The translations under genes and the position numbers were made by a program. 64,000 nt of DNA from Aliagarivorans marinus DSM 23064 (GTDB lineage Bacteria > Pseudomonadota > Gammaproteobacteria > Enterobacterales > Celerinatantimonadaceae), in contig NZ_AUBY01000017.1 in NCBI RefSeq assembly GCF_000429485.1, positions 1 to 64,000 on the forward strand. The letters run 5' to 3'. Below, piece after piece: positions 8,991-18,339 of the stretch (positions within the stretch are counted from its first letter, which is position 1; every line of letters starts with the position of its first letter). The notes beneath the pieces were generated by a model, which worked only from the letters and a program-made list of their open reading frames with translations, was not told where the DNA came from and ran no database searches.

Positions 8991-9013
8991 TGGCCTTGAT
9001 AGCAGCAAGGCCA
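8991..9013 (-). terminator. Likely mop terminator
   Basis: TGGCCTTG (8991-8998) and CAAGGCCA (9006-9013) form an 8-bp stem with a 7-base loop, 17 bases past the mop stop codon. The T-run behind it on the minus strand (ATTTAGTTTATT) is imperfect, so termination may be partial. Confidence 0.6.
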
Positions 9014-9029
9014 TATCACTCATTCGATA

Positions 9030-9236
9030 TTAAACCGCGATCATGACATCGCTGGCTTTAATTACCGCCGTGGCAGTACCACCTACTTTTAGGTCAAGGG
9101 AGTTCGCAGAGCCTTTGGTGATAATCGAGGTAACGACAACACCGTCTGACAGCTCAATCGCGATCTCATCGTTAATCGCACCTTCTTGAATTGACTTGAT
9201 GATTCCGGTGAGTTGGTTTCGTGCACTTAATTTCAT
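9030..9236 (-). CDS. mop: Molbindin (Mop, TOBE-domain molybdate-binding protein)
   Basis: A 68-residue single TOBE/Mop domain: MKLSARNQLTGIIKSIQEG, then EIAIELSDGVVVTSIITKGSA and ending TAVIKASDVMIAV. Proteins of this size assemble into hexamers that bind molybdate in the cytoplasm and act as a buffer. The ATG follows GAAGGAAG. It sits between modABC and nifHDK, which fits a store for nitrogenase cofactor synthesis. The gene is transcribed leftwards, away from nifH, probably from its own promoter. Confidence 0.92.
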   Translation of the reverse strand: MKLSARNQLTGIIKSIQEGAINDEIAIELSDGVVVTSIITKGSANSLDLKVGGTATAVIKASDVMIAV

Positions 9237-9259
9237 GTTTCTTCCTTCAAAAATACTAA

Positions 9260-9277
9260 GTCAGGTGCCTACCTGAC
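9260..9277. promoter_or_regulatory. Palindrome in mop leader
   Basis: GTCAGGT and ACCTGAC are perfect 7-base arms around GCCT, 23 bases upstream of the mop start codon. The position suits an operator overlapping the promoter or a short leader hairpin near the ribosome site. No regulator can be named. Confidence 0.4.
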
Positions 9278-9771
9278 GTATTCACGCTAACAGACCTTAT
9301 TGATAGCGGAAACACCAATAGAGAGGCTCAAGCTGAACAGAGCTGAGTCACAAGTGTTGCACGGTGTGTTACTGATTAAGTCGTTGTTAACGATATTAAT
9401 AGCGGGCGTATTAATACAACGAGTAGTAAGGCAGATGCTAAAGGTTTGAGCTATCGCCCGGCCCTCGTTTGACTATTCATAGTAGGGCTTGAGGGTTTTG
9501 ACTCTTTTAGGGGAAAGACGAGTTTTCCATATTTCTGACGATATCGGGCGATGATTGATTGGCATCTAATGGCTGAAGAGTGCCCCTAATGGTTATAGAA
9601 GCAACAGGCTTACGCACTGAGCCCGATTACCTAGCGCTGGCTGCTAAGTGGCGTCTCTTGCTTATTACTTCTATGGACGCCTGTGCCTATCTCTATGATC
9701 GCCACCCTTCGCTTTTTCCTCCCACATAGTATTGCTTCAAGCATGAGTGTTTTAGCGCCTCACGCATTTGT
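9278..9771. other. Divergent mop/nifH spacer, nothing recognised
   Basis: About 500 bases upstream of the nifH activator sites. Frames are short and broken. No third TGT-N10-ACA site, repeat or RNA gene was identified. Confidence 0.4.
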
Positions 9772-9787
9772 TGTGATGACACCGACA
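9772..9787. promoter_or_regulatory. NifA-type upstream activator site 1 (nifH)
   Basis: TGT-GATGACACCG-ACA matches the NifA binding pattern TGT-N10-ACA. It lies ~147 bases upstream of the -24/-12 promoter of nifH, the usual range for looping to sigma54 polymerase. Confidence 0.65.
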
Positions 9788-9806
9788 AGAACGTGAGCGC
9801 GTTGTT

Positions 9807-9822
9807 TGTACCAAAGCCAACA
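9807..9822. promoter_or_regulatory. NifA-type upstream activator site 2 (nifH)
   Basis: TGT-ACCAAAGCCA-ACA has the exact NifA spacing, 35 bases downstream of site 1 and ~112 bases upstream of the nifH promoter. Confidence 0.65.
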
Positions 9823-9888
9823 AATCCAGACATTTTGTATGGCTTTAGGCTCGGGGATAAATCTCACCTTGATAATAAAGTTCAATAA

Positions 9889-10854
<966 letters not shown>

Positions 10855-10883
10855 GCCCGACGCGTTAAGGTAAGGAGACAACT

Positions 10884-12350
10884 ATGTCTATGGATAAACA
10901 AACAACTCAGGCGATGATCGACGAGGTTCTCGAGGTCTATCCCGAGAAGGCCCAGAAAGATCGTGCCAAACACCTGGCGGTCAACGAGACCAATGGTGAG
11001 GGTAAGTGCATTACCTCTAACCGTAAGTCTCAACCCGGCGTAATGACTGCCCGTGGTTGTGCCTACGCAGGCTCAAAAGGGGTGGTATGGGGTCCGATTA
11101 AGGACATGATTCATATCTCGCACGGTCCGGTTGGCTGTGGTCAGTACTCACGTGCCGGCCGTCGTAACTACTACACCGGCTACACCGGGGTAAATGCCTT
11201 CGGCACCATGAACTTCACCTCAGACTTCCAAGAGCGTGACATCGTATTCGGTGGCGATAAAAAGCTATCCACCATTATCGATGAGCTGGAAACCCTGTTC
11301 CCACTGGCTAAGGGCTACAGCATCCAGTCGGAATGTCCGGTCGGTCTGATTGGTGACGATATCGAAGCCGTGGCCAAAACCAAAAAGGCTGAAATCGGCA
11401 AAACCCTCGTACCAGTACGCTGTGAAGGCTTCCGTGGTGTGAGCCAATCTTTGGGTCACCACATTGCCAACGATACCCTGCGCGATTATGTGCTGGATGG
11501 TACCGATCCTGAAGCGGCGCAAGCTGAAGCGGGTGAATACGACGTAGCGATTATCGGCGACTACAACATCGGTGGTGATGCTTGGTCATCGCGCATCTTG
11601 CTCGAAGAGATTGGCCTGAACGTGGTCGCTCAGTGGTCGGGTGATGGCACTCTGACCGAGCTGGAAAACACCCCTAAGGTGAAGCTCAATCTGGTGCACT
11701 GTTACCGTTCTATGAACTACATCTGCCGTCATATGGAAGAGAAGTTCGGTATTCCATGGTTGGAGTACAACCTGTTCGGTCCTACCAAGTGTGAAGAGTC
11801 GCTACGCGCTATCGCCGCTAAGTTTGACGAGAAGATCCAGGCCAAGGCCGAGGAAGTGATCGCCAGATATCGCGCCGAGTGGCAGCCAATTATCGACAAG
11901 TACAAGCCACGTCTGCAGGGCAAGAAAGTGATGCTCTACGTAGGTGGTCTGCGTCCTCGTCACGTGATTGGTGCCTATGAAGACTTGGGTATGGAAATCG
12001 TGGGTACTGGTTATGAGTTTGCACATAACGATGACTACGCCAAAACCACCCCAGAAGTGAAAGACGCCACCTTGCTGTTTGACGATGCCACCGGCTTTGA
12101 GCTGGAGTTCTTCGCCGACAAGCTCAAGCCCGACCTGATCGGTGCCGGTGTGAAAGAGAAGTACATCTTCCAGAAGATGGGTATTCCTTTCCGTCAGATG
12201 CACAGCTGGGATTACTCCGGTCCTTACCACGGATACGACGGCTTCGCCATCTTCGCCCGCGATATGGACATGACGCTGAACAACCCATGTTGGGACAAGC
12301 TGACGCCACCTTGGAAACAAGAGAAGGACAGCGAAGCTGCGGCCGCTTAA
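10884..12350 (+). CDS. nifD: Nitrogenase MoFe protein alpha subunit
   Basis: A 488-residue alpha subunit. P-cluster ligands are Cys59, Cys85 and Cys151. FeMo-cofactor ligands are Cys273 ([12 protein letters not shown]) and His440 ([14 protein letters not shown]), the pattern of molybdenum rather than vanadium or iron-only enzymes. [18 protein letters not shown] and the C-terminal [16 protein letters not shown] are conserved. TAAGGAGA lies before the ATG. It forms the alpha2beta2 tetramer with NifK. Confidence 0.98.
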   Translation: MSMDKQTTQAMIDEVLEVYPEKAQKDRAKHLAVNETNGEGKCITSNRKSQPGVMTARGCAYAGSKGVVWGPIKDMIHISHGPVGCGQYSRAGRRNYYTGYTGVNAFGTMNFTSDFQERDIVFGGDKKLSTIIDELETLFPLAKGYSIQSECPVGLIGDDIEAVAKTKKAEIGKTLVPVRCEGFRGVSQSLGHHIANDTLRDYVLDGTDPEAAQAEAGEYDVAIIGDYNIGGDAWSSRILLEEIGLNVVAQWSGDGTLTELENTPKVKLNLVHCYRSMNYICRHMEEKFGIPWLEYNLFGPTKCEESLRAIAAKFDEKIQAKAEEVIARYRAEWQPIIDKYKPRLQGKKVMLYVGGLRPRHVIGAYEDLGMEIVGTGYEFAHNDDYAKTTPEVKDATLLFDDATGFELEFFADKLKPDLIGAGVKEKYIFQKMGIPFRQMHSWDYSGPYHGYDGFAIFARDMDMTLNNPCWDKLTPPWKQEKDSEAAAA

Positions 12351-12381
12351 ATGTCGGTTTATCAGAAAGAGCGGATGCAGT

Positions 12382-12425
12382 GTGAGCGAATAGCAAGCGC
12401 AGTGGCATTCACAAGTTTCACTCAC
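12382..12425. repeat. Imperfect inverted repeat in nifD-nifK gap
   Basis: GTGAGCGAA and TTCACTCAC form 9-base arms (one mismatch) 26 bases apart in the 114-base nifD-nifK spacer. This could be an mRNA-stabilising or attenuating hairpin; the weak stem keeps confidence low. Confidence 0.3.
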
Positions 12426-12464
12426 CCGTAGTTCACAGATGAGTGGCGCGGGAGGAGAATAGAT

Positions 12465-14036
12465 ATGAGTCAAACAGTAGATAAAATCAAACCGGGTTAC
12501 CCGCTGTTTCAACAGCCGGAATACCAGGAACTGTTCGCCAAAAAACGTGGCGAACACGAGGATGGCTTCGATGAAGCCAAGGTAAAAGAGGTCTTCGAGT
12601 GGACCACCACCGAGGAATACAAAGAGCTGAACTTTGCCCGGAAGCAGGTAGCGATTGACCCTGCCAAGGCCTGTCAGCCATTGGGTTCGGTATTGTGTGC
12701 ATTGGGCTTTGAGAAAACCCTGCCTTACGTGCATGGCTCACAAGGTTGTGTAGCCTACTTCCGTACTTATTTTAACCGTCACTTCAAAGAGCCGGTCGCC
12801 TGTGTATCCGACTCCATGACTGAAGATGCAGCGGTTTTCGGTGGCCAAAAGAACATGTTCGATGGTCTGCAAAATGCACTGGCCTTGTACAAGCCAGAGG
12901 TGATCGCGGTGTCGACCACCTGTATGGCCGAGGTCATCGGTGATGACTTAAACGCCTTTATTGGTAACGCCAAGGCGGAAGGTTACATCGACAAAGACTT
13001 CCCAACCCCATTTGCCCACACCCCGAGCTTCGTGGGCAGCCATACCACCGGTTGGGACGGCATGTTCGAAGGCTTTATGCGCTACTTCACCCTCAACGAA
13101 ATGGAAGATAAAGAGGTGGGTAGCAATGGCAAGATTAATATCGTTCCTGGTTTTGAGACCTATCTGGGCAACTACCGAGTGATCCACAGCATGCTGCAAG
13201 AGATGGGCGTGGAATACTCGCTACTGTGTGACCCAAGCGAGGTGCTAGACACCCCGGCCGATGGTGAATACCGCATGTACGCAGGCGGCACGCCTATCGC
13301 CGAGATGAAGGATGCACCGAACGCACTGACCACCGTGCTGCTGCAACCGGATCAACTGGTGAAAACCAAGAAATTCATCGACAACACCTGGAAGCACGAG
13401 GTGCCAGCCCTGAACATCCCAATGGGCTTGGATTACACCGATGAATTCCTGATGAAGATTGCCGAGATCTCTGGCAAAGAGATCCCTGAGTCGCTGGCCA
13501 AAGCCCGTGGTCGTCTGGTCGACATGATGACCGACTCCCACACCTGGCTGCACAACATCAGCTTCTCTGTATACGGCGATCCAGACTACCTGTTGGGTCT
13601 GGTTAAGTTCCTGCAAGAGCTGGGCTGTGAAGTGAAACACATCCTGTGTAACAACGGTAACAAGCGTTGGAAGAAGAAGATGGAAGCACTCATCGCCGAA
13701 GCCCCAGGCACGGCCGATGCTGAGATCTACTTCAAGCAGGACTTGTGGCACTTCCGCTCGCTGGTGTTCACCAACAAGCCGGACTTCATCATTGGTAACT
13801 CCTACGGCAAGTTCATCCAGCGTGATACCAAGGCCAAAGGCGAAGAGTTTGAAGTACCACTGATTCGTTTGGGCTTCCCAATCTTCGACCGCCACCACCT
13901 GCATCGCAATGCCACGCTCGGATACGAGGGTGCCATGTACATGCTGACCACCTTGGTCAATGAGGTACTGGCGAAGTTGGACTTGGATACCAGCGAAATG
14001 GGACGCACCGACTACGGCTACGATTTAGTTCGCTAG
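12465..14036 (+). CDS. nifK: Nitrogenase MoFe protein beta subunit
   Basis: A 523-residue beta subunit. P-cluster ligands fall at Cys70, Cys95 and Cys153, numbers identical to Azotobacter vinelandii NifK. The N-terminal extension with FEWTTTEEYKELNFAR and the block GSQGCVAYFRTYFNRHFKEP are conserved. Ribosome site GGGAGGAG precedes the ATG. The 114-base spacer from nifD is longer than usual for this pair but holds no promoter that could be recognised. Confidence 0.98.
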   Translation: MSQTVDKIKPGYPLFQQPEYQELFAKKRGEHEDGFDEAKVKEVFEWTTTEEYKELNFARKQVAIDPAKACQPLGSVLCALGFEKTLPYVHGSQGCVAYFRTYFNRHFKEPVACVSDSMTEDAAVFGGQKNMFDGLQNALALYKPEVIAVSTTCMAEVIGDDLNAFIGNAKAEGYIDKDFPTPFAHTPSFVGSHTTGWDGMFEGFMRYFTLNEMEDKEVGSNGKINIVPGFETYLGNYRVIHSMLQEMGVEYSLLCDPSEVLDTPADGEYRMYAGGTPIAEMKDAPNALTTVLLQPDQLVKTKKFIDNTWKHEVPALNIPMGLDYTDEFLMKIAEISGKEIPESLAKARGRLVDMMTDSHTWLHNISFSVYGDPDYLLGLVKFLQELGCEVKHILCNNGNKRWKKKMEALIAEAPGTADAEIYFKQDLWHFRSLVFTNKPDFIIGNSYGKFIQRDTKAKGEEFEVPLIRLGFPIFDRHHLHRNATLGYEGAMYMLTTLVNEVLAKLDLDTSEMGRTDYGYDLVR

Positions 14037-14058
14037 TCGAGGGCTTGCCCGTAACTCC

Positions 14059-14088
14059 AAGCAGGAAGCCGCTGTGCGCTTCCTGCTT
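14059..14088 (+). terminator. Strong hairpin after nifK (partial terminator or stabiliser)
   Basis: AAGCAGGAAGC and GCTTCCTGCTT give an 11-bp perfect stem with an 8-base loop, 22 bases after the nifK stop. It is followed by GTTTCCC rather than a full T-run, so it may reduce read-through into nifTY or protect the abundant nifHDK message. Confidence 0.6.
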
Positions 14089-14159
14089 GTTTCCCGCTTC
14101 TAAACGGAAGCGCTTAGTATCAAGGCCCAACTACACGGCTCTCTTACAAGGAAAGGCCC

Positions 14160-14372
14160 ATGCCGAATCTGATAATCAGTCAAACCGATGATGGCCTGCA
14201 GGCCTACATTGCCAAAAAAGATCTGGAGTTGGCGGTTGCCAGCCTGGAGTTTCAACAAGCCGACCGTTGGGGCGGCAACATTACCTTGGCCGATGGCAGC
14301 GAGTTTTATATCGAGCCGCTCAGCGAGGCCCCATCATTGCCGAAAACCTTACGCGCCCGTCGCGCAGGATAG
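14160..14372 (+). CDS. nifT: NifT/FixU protein
   Basis: A 70-residue NifT/FixU-family protein: MPNLIISQTDDGLQAYIAKKDLE, ending in the basic tail LPKTLRARRAG. The function is unknown; deletion in other diazotrophs gives mild or no phenotype. It usually follows nifK, as here. Ribosome site AAGGAAAGG precedes the ATG. nifY follows after 35 bases. Confidence 0.92.
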   Translation: MPNLIISQTDDGLQAYIAKKDLELAVASLEFQQADRWGGNITLADGSEFYIEPLSEAPSLPKTLRARRAG

Positions 14373-14407
14373 GATATGGAGAGGTTAGGAAAGGATAGGA
14401 GAGGACT

Positions 14408-15115
14408 ATGAGTACAACTGCAACGATCAGCGATAGCCTGGCACTGCGCCTGGCTCTGGCAGCAAAAGCGGTACCTGAAGTGGGCACCAAAGCCCTGATT
14501 AACCTGCTGATTAGCCAGTGCGGTGAGCCACTAAGCGAGAAAAAATTTCGCTCGCTCAGCCCCAAGCAGCTGCGCCAAATGTTCGCAGAGGCCGGGCAAA
14601 CGGTGGAGCGCAGTCAGGTCAATCAGTTGTACGCCATTCTAAGTTCGGCCGAGGTCGCTGCGATGGAAGCGCCGAGCATCCCACCGCAAGTTGATTTGGG
14701 CGGACCGGTGTTGCGGTTGGCTGTGAGCTCTAACAACCAGCAACAAGTCGATGGTCACTTTGGCTCATGCCTGCGCTTTTTGATCTTTGAGGTAAGCGCT
14801 CAAGGCTACCAGCTGTGCGCTGTGCGCGAGGTTGAGGAGCAGTTGCATGGCGATGCCCGCACCGATTACTTGCTGAGCTTAATCAGCGATTGCCAGTTGC
14901 TGGCGACCCTATCGATTGGTGGGCCGGCTGCCGCCAAGCTTACCCGCGCCGATATCCTGCCACTTAAGCAACTATTGCCACAAGAGTCGGAGCCGGTACT
15001 GGAGCGGCTGCAAACCGTGATGCGCAGTGACTTACCGCGCTGGCTGGCAAAGCTGCTGGGCGTTAGCGCGAGCTGTGAAGGAGAGCACGAATGTCGATGC
15101 GAAACACACCAATAG
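14408..15115 (+). CDS. nifY: NifY, FeMo-cofactor/apo-NifDK-binding protein
   Basis: A 235-residue protein. Residues 1-~90 form the helical domain seen in NifY and NafY (LSPKQLRQMFAEAGQTVERSQVNQLYAIL). Residues ~98-210 form a NifX/NifB-C-type cofactor domain with VDGHFGSCLRFLIFEV and LLATLSIGGPAAAKL. It binds cofactor or apo-dinitrogenase during maturation in homologues. The C-terminus is cysteine-rich (CEGEHECRCETHQ), which is unusual. The ribosome site is GGAGAGG, and its end overlaps the next gene by 25 bases. Confidence 0.88.
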   Translation: MSTTATISDSLALRLALAAKAVPEVGTKALINLLISQCGEPLSEKKFRSLSPKQLRQMFAEAGQTVERSQVNQLYAILSSAEVAAMEAPSIPPQVDLGGPVLRLAVSSNNQQQVDGHFGSCLRFLIFEVSAQGYQLCAVREVEEQLHGDARTDYLLSLISDCQLLATLSIGGPAAAKLTRADILPLKQLLPQESEPVLERLQTVMRSDLPRWLAKLLGVSASCEGEHECRCETHQ

Positions 15116-15372
15116 AATCACAACTGTTGGAAAAGCTGGTTCTTGAGATCAGCGCGAAGCCTGAAGAGGCCGCTATCCAGCAGTTACGCCAGCATTATCC
15201 AGGCCTGCCGATGATTGTCTGTAGTGAAGACGACATGTTTGAGCGCGAGCCCTTCCAAACCCACGAAGGCTTTGACCTGCACTTAATGGCGCGCAGCATG
15301 GGCTGTGCCCAGCTCACCCATCAGTTGGAGTCGGCTGCCGGGGTGATCATCGCCTTACACGAAGAGGAGTAG
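15091..15372 (+). CDS. Nif-linked conserved small protein, function unknown
   Basis: A 93-residue acidic, mostly alpha-helical protein, last in the nifHDKTY operon. It overlaps nifY by 25 bases, and a GGAGAG site lies just upstream of its ATG. Small proteins of this size occur between nifY and nifE in Azotobacter-type clusters; a DUF6129-like assignment is possible from memory but not certain. There is one cysteine in PMIVCSEDD and another in SMGCAQL, and no membrane segment. The coupling implies co-expression with nitrogenase. Confidence 0.7.
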   Translation: MSMRNTPIESQLLEKLVLEISAKPEEAAIQQLRQHYPGLPMIVCSEDDMFEREPFQTHEGFDLHLMARSMGCAQLTHQLESAAGVIIALHEEE

Positions 15373-15386
15373 CGGGGCAGTAGTGG

Positions 15387-15593
15387 TCAAGAAGAAGTGG
15401 CCTCGTCTTCAGAAGGCATTTGAGGAGCTGGCTGCTCTGCCGCAGCCGTCGCTTCAGTGCCCTCAGCCTGCTGCGCCGCGCGCTCTGCCTTAGAGATATA
15501 GCGGGGCTTGCTGCTGCCCGCGCCATGTTTCTTGGCGTTGGCCTTTTTGGCCTTCTTCTTCAGGGTTTGAATAATCTTCTTTTTACGGTTCAC
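15387..15593 (-). CDS. Small basic protein, DUF2986-like
   Basis: A 68-residue protein. The N-terminal half is lysine-rich (MNRKKKIIQTLKKKAKKANA) and contains KPRYISKAERA, the signature of DUF2986 proteins common in Vibrio and Shewanella. The C-terminal half is low-complexity (Ala, Glu, Gln, Pro). The function is unknown; nucleic-acid or ribosome association is a guess from charge. It converges on the nif operon with 14 bases between stop codons. Confidence 0.75.
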   Translation of the reverse strand: MNRKKKIIQTLKKKAKKANAKKHGAGSSKPRYISKAERAAQQAEGTEATAAAEQPAPQMPSEDEATSS

Positions 15594-15652
15594 TGCGCTG
15601 GCCTTGTTAGCTCGGGGCGTGAAGCATAGCAGAAGTTAGCCCCCTTCGCGGC

Positions 15653-16636
15653 TTAGATCGCGCCCCGTTGTTGCAAGAACGAGGTCGCCACCGCTTTGCC
15701 GTGCTTGTAGTCGGCCAGCATGTCATTTTTGTCGCTGAGTAAGGTGCGGCTGTGTAGTGGGCGCTGCGGCGCAATGCGCTGAACATGACCTCCCTGCATG
15801 GGGCAGTCGAGATACTCAAGGACCTCTTCGCTATTGTCGATATGACTAGCCAGCATTTCTAATAGCTCGGTGTAGTTGGCGCTCAAGCCCACTCGGTGCG
15901 CATATCGCGAACTGCTGCGGATCACATCGTTAAGCACTTGCTCGTAGTCGAAGGTTTTTAGCTGCTGCCACCACTTTGTTAGCAGGCGTTGTGGTGTACG
16001 CTGCTGTGAGAAACTCATCAGCGACCCTTGTTGGTGATGCAACGGGGTTGTTTGGATCACCACGATGTCTTGGTAGCCGCGGCGCACCGCTTCCATGACC
16101 GGAATATTGGCCGATACGCAGCCATCGACCCAGCGTTTACCGGCGAACTCGATGCGCTGTTTGTATAGAAAAGGGATCGCACAGGTCGCTTTAAGGATCT
16201 CTAGCCAGTTCTCTGAAAAAATCGGGAAATAGTGGTCTTCAAAGGTATCGGCACAGGTTACGCAGGCCAATGCTTGTTTACCCTGTTGATGGCGCTGAAT
16301 ACCGTGCGCGACATTGAGGTTAAACTCGCCACTCCCCACTAGACTAAATGCCCAGTCCAGGTTCATTGCTTGCCGGCCTCGGACAAACTTCCACAGATCA
16401 AAAAAGCGCTCTTTGGTGGTGTAGTTGAGGATAAAGTCCAGACTTAGCCCCCGTTGGTGGGTGATGTAAGAGGCCAGATTGAGTGCGCCTGCCGAGGTGC
16501 CAATGTGGGTGCTGAAGGGGTGGAAGCCTTCATCCATAAACTTGTCCAATACCCCAGCGGCAAAGGTCGCCTTCTGCCCGCCACCCTGAACAACCAGGCA
16601 GCTTGGTCCAAGTGTTAACAGTGAGTCGGTCGTCAT
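15653..16636 (-). CDS. Patatin-like phospholipase (YjjU-type)
   Basis: A 327-residue patatin-family hydrolase. The oxyanion loop is QGGGQKATFAAGVLD (~18-32), the nucleophile elbow GTSAG is at ~62-66, and the catalytic aspartate lies in the block KRWVDGCVSANIPV (DG motif). Members hydrolyse acyl esters of phospholipids. No signal peptide is visible, so it is probably cytoplasmic or peripheral. It resembles E. coli YjjU in length and motifs. Confidence 0.85.
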   Translation of the reverse strand: MTTDSLLTLGPSCLVVQGGGQKATFAAGVLDKFMDEGFHPFSTHIGTSAGALNLASYITHQRGLSLDFILNYTTKERFFDLWKFVRGRQAMNLDWAFSLVGSGEFNLNVAHGIQRHQQGKQALACVTCADTFEDHYFPIFSENWLEILKATCAIPFLYKQRIEFAGKRWVDGCVSANIPVMEAVRRGYQDIVVIQTTPLHHQQGSLMSFSQQRTPQRLLTKWWQQLKTFDYEQVLNDVIRSSSRYAHRVGLSANYTELLEMLASHIDNSEEVLEYLDCPMQGGHVQRIAPQRPLHSRTLLSDKNDMLADYKHGKAVATSFLQQRGAI

Positions 16637-16748
16637 CGTGGTATCAGCGCTAGAAAATAGTGGTTAGTTGAATAAGGAGTCACTGCCGCACCCACCAAGC
16701 AAATGCCAGAGGCTCGGCGGGATTGGACAATATTGGTCAGGCTGTGGC

Positions 16749-16814
16749 TTAGGCCATTGCTAACACCAGCGCCACCAGACCCAGTGCAATCAGGATAAAG
16801 TGCTTACCTTTCAT
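16749..16814 (-). CDS. Predicted 21-residue membrane peptide
   Basis: A short frame encodes a basic start MKGKH, then FILIALGLVALVLAMA and a stop: one hydrophobic helix with a positive cytoplasmic end. An AAGGAAAA ribosome site sits 5-6 bases upstream of the ATG. It lies alone between the patatin gene and the nifE relic. Size and layout match known single-helix small proteins of bacteria, but no homologue is recognised, and chance cannot be excluded. Confidence 0.5.
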   Translation of the reverse strand: MKGKHFILIALGLVALVLAMA

Positions 16815-17010
16815 GCGTTTTCCTTTCGTTTAAGTGATTACTTGTTATCGCAATCAGCGTGTTGCTGAAGGCGTAAACAGATGATGCACTCTGGTATGGT
16901 TCTAGAGTCAATGCAGGTTTTCGCCTTTTTCATTTACCCTATCCCAATCCAACGGGTGCTAAGCTCTTTGCGCCTGCTATGTGGTATTTGCGATATATCT
17001 GTATTCAGTA

Positions 17011-17142
17011 AAAACAATAAGTTAAGAAAAGGCTTAGTTCTTGCGCAGTGCTAGCTATTACCAGCAAAGGAAACAAAAAGGGCAAATGAAAAGAGATTGC
17101 TGAGTTGCTGCTTCGATGGTGCGCAGTTCAGTCTGTTGCCTA
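17011..17142 (+). pseudogene. Relic of nifE promoter and 5' end
   Basis: This stretch is a decayed copy of the sequence at ~18331-18541. It matches the nifE leader (TAGTTCTTGCG versus TATTTCTTGCG; AGTGCTAGCTATT in both), the ribosome site and ATG (GGGCAAATGAAAAG), the codons for EIAELL, and then, after a deletion of ~90 bases, the nifE segment CTGCTTCGATGG-GCGCAG-TCAG-CTGTTGCC. A 4-base loss right after the start shifts the frame and soon meets a stop, so it cannot encode NifE. The -24/-12 element survives (AGGCTTAGTTCTTGCG, 17030-17045). The copies are ~1.3 kb apart. Confidence 0.85.
17030..17045 (+). promoter_or_regulatory. Duplicated sigma54-type element in the relic
   Basis: AGGCTTAGTTCTTGCG retains GG and GC at canonical spacing, like the intact nifE promoter. 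The nearest TGT/ACA pair upstream (17000-17016) has an 11-base spacer, so NifA activation is doubtful. If active, it would transcribe toward the orphan gene at 17419. Confidence 0.4.
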
Positions 17143-17418
17143 CATAATCGAGACCACCTGCCTACCCAATATTGGCATCAATATGCGCCACGAAGTTTAT
17201 GCTACCATCTTCTTACTCTCACATTTCATCCCGATAATATCGTTTCAACTCATTGATTTAAATGGGCTAAATGCTAGATTGAGGCGCTGCCTGTTGCATA
17301 TCGTAGAACGCGAATATGCAGTTGAGTGTGGATTGCTCGTTTAGATAAAGCATTCATGATCTTGGTTCAAATTAGTCTGCTGGCAGTGTGTTATCTCAAA
17401 ATAAAGTGAAGGTGTTTC
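17143..17418. other. Spacer after nifE relic, nothing recognised
   Basis: About 275 bases with lower G+C than the nif genes. A 79-codon frame starting TTG inside the relic crosses it but lacks a ribosome site and a recognisable product, so it is not called. Confidence 0.4.
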
Positions 17419-17838
17419 ATGGAATTATTGTTTAGCTTAGTGACGTTTATTTTTGCCTACATAATGTTCAAGCAGAGCTTGAAAGATGCTAAAAAACGCA
17501 AAAACATTAAAGAAGCTAAAAACACTACTCAAGCGTTGCTGGTAGACAAGTCCTCTCGTCCTGCTGATCCCCAAGAACTGGCTGCGCTCAGTAAGCTCAG
17601 TGACACCAAGGTGAAGCAAGCCCCTGTATACCGTCTTGAGGGACCCATGCAGTTAACTACAGTAGAGGGTGAGCGAGAGATAGTAGTGTCAGGGATCCCT
17701 GTTATCTGTACAGATCGCGCCCTAGGCGAGGCCTTGAAAAGTGGGTTGGAGGTTGAGGTTGGGCTGATCAAAGGCATCGCTTTCGTTTTAGCCGTAGCGC
17801 CCCGCTACAACCTTGTGGATGAGGTTTTAGCTGGCTAG
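17419..17838 (+). CDS. Membrane-anchored protein of unknown function
   Basis: A 139-residue protein. An N-terminal hydrophobic helix (LLFSLVTFIFAYIMF) is followed by a basic linker (KDAKKRKNIKEAK) and a small soluble beta-rich domain (VYRLEGPMQLTTVEGEREIVVSG). The positive residues after the helix predict a cytoplasmic domain. GAAGGTG lies before the ATG. No family is recognised. It sits between the nifE relic and intact nifE and is the only solid gene in that interval, so it may have arrived with the rearrangement that duplicated the nifE 5' region. Confidence 0.65.
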   Translation: MELLFSLVTFIFAYIMFKQSLKDAKKRKNIKEAKNTTQALLVDKSSRPADPQELAALSKLSDTKVKQAPVYRLEGPMQLTTVEGEREIVVSGIPVICTDRALGEALKSGLEVEVGLIKGIAFVLAVAPRYNLVDEVLAG

Positions 17839-17863
17839 GGCTACACCGTGGTTGTTGACTATG

Positions 17864-17887
17864 ACAAGTGCATTTGGATGCGCTTGT
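17864..17887. terminator. Hairpin after the orphan gene
   Basis: ACAAGTGCAT and ATGCGCTTGT pair over 10 positions (one G-T) around TTGG, 26 bases after the stop codon at 17838. There is no T-run, so it is a structural hairpin or weak terminator. Confidence 0.4.
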
Positions 17888-18290
17888 CTGTAACTCTCTT
17901 ACTAATGGGGAAGTTTGGAGGATCAGCATCGTTCTTGCTGTGTACCACCAAATGGGAGTGATAGGGCGGCTTGCTCGTAGGGTGGAACAACCAGAGAAGC
18001 GCAAGGCTCGAAATTCTATACACTCATACTCTGTAACAACCCAAATCCCCACAGCACAACCCCTCATGTCGCAATACCGTTCCTTGATTTAGACCACTAG
18101 ATTTGCGGAACAGTGGCTTGTCTGGGTGCCTGTAAAAACTCGCCGAATAAGTATCCTGAAGTTGTTCGGTCATAAAGAACCACCTTGAGGCTTTATCTGC
18201 TTCATCATCTCCAGTTGTTCGTTCATCTATATACATCCCGCTATTGTAAAGGGCCATTCTTGTGCGGTGTGTCCTTCAAACCTTGCTGAT
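17888..18290. other. Non-coding spacer upstream of nifE, nothing recognised
   Basis: About 400 bases. Frames of up to 77 codons exist on the minus strand (18024-18257), but they have no ribosome site, no recognised family and skewed composition, so none is called. Confidence 0.4.
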
Positions 18291-18306
18291 TGTCGTAAAC
18301 CTAACA
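18291..18306. promoter_or_regulatory. NifA-type upstream site (nifE)
   Basis: TGT-CGTAAACCTA-ACA has exact NifA spacing and lies ~34-49 bases upstream of the nifE -24 element, closer than usual. It shares TGTCGTAAA with the sites upstream of nifU and nifF. Confidence 0.65.
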
Positions 18307-18339
18307 ATGCAAAACCCATAAAAAACAGTGGGTTATGTA

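Noticed and set aside
17105-17344. 79-codon frame starting inside the nifE relic
   Set aside because: TTG start without ribosome site, start region derived from nifE in the wrong frame, no recognisable product.
18024-18257. 77-codon minus-strand frame upstream of nifE
   Set aside because: No ribosome site or family resemblance; lies in spacer with decayed character. A gene relic is possible but not supported.
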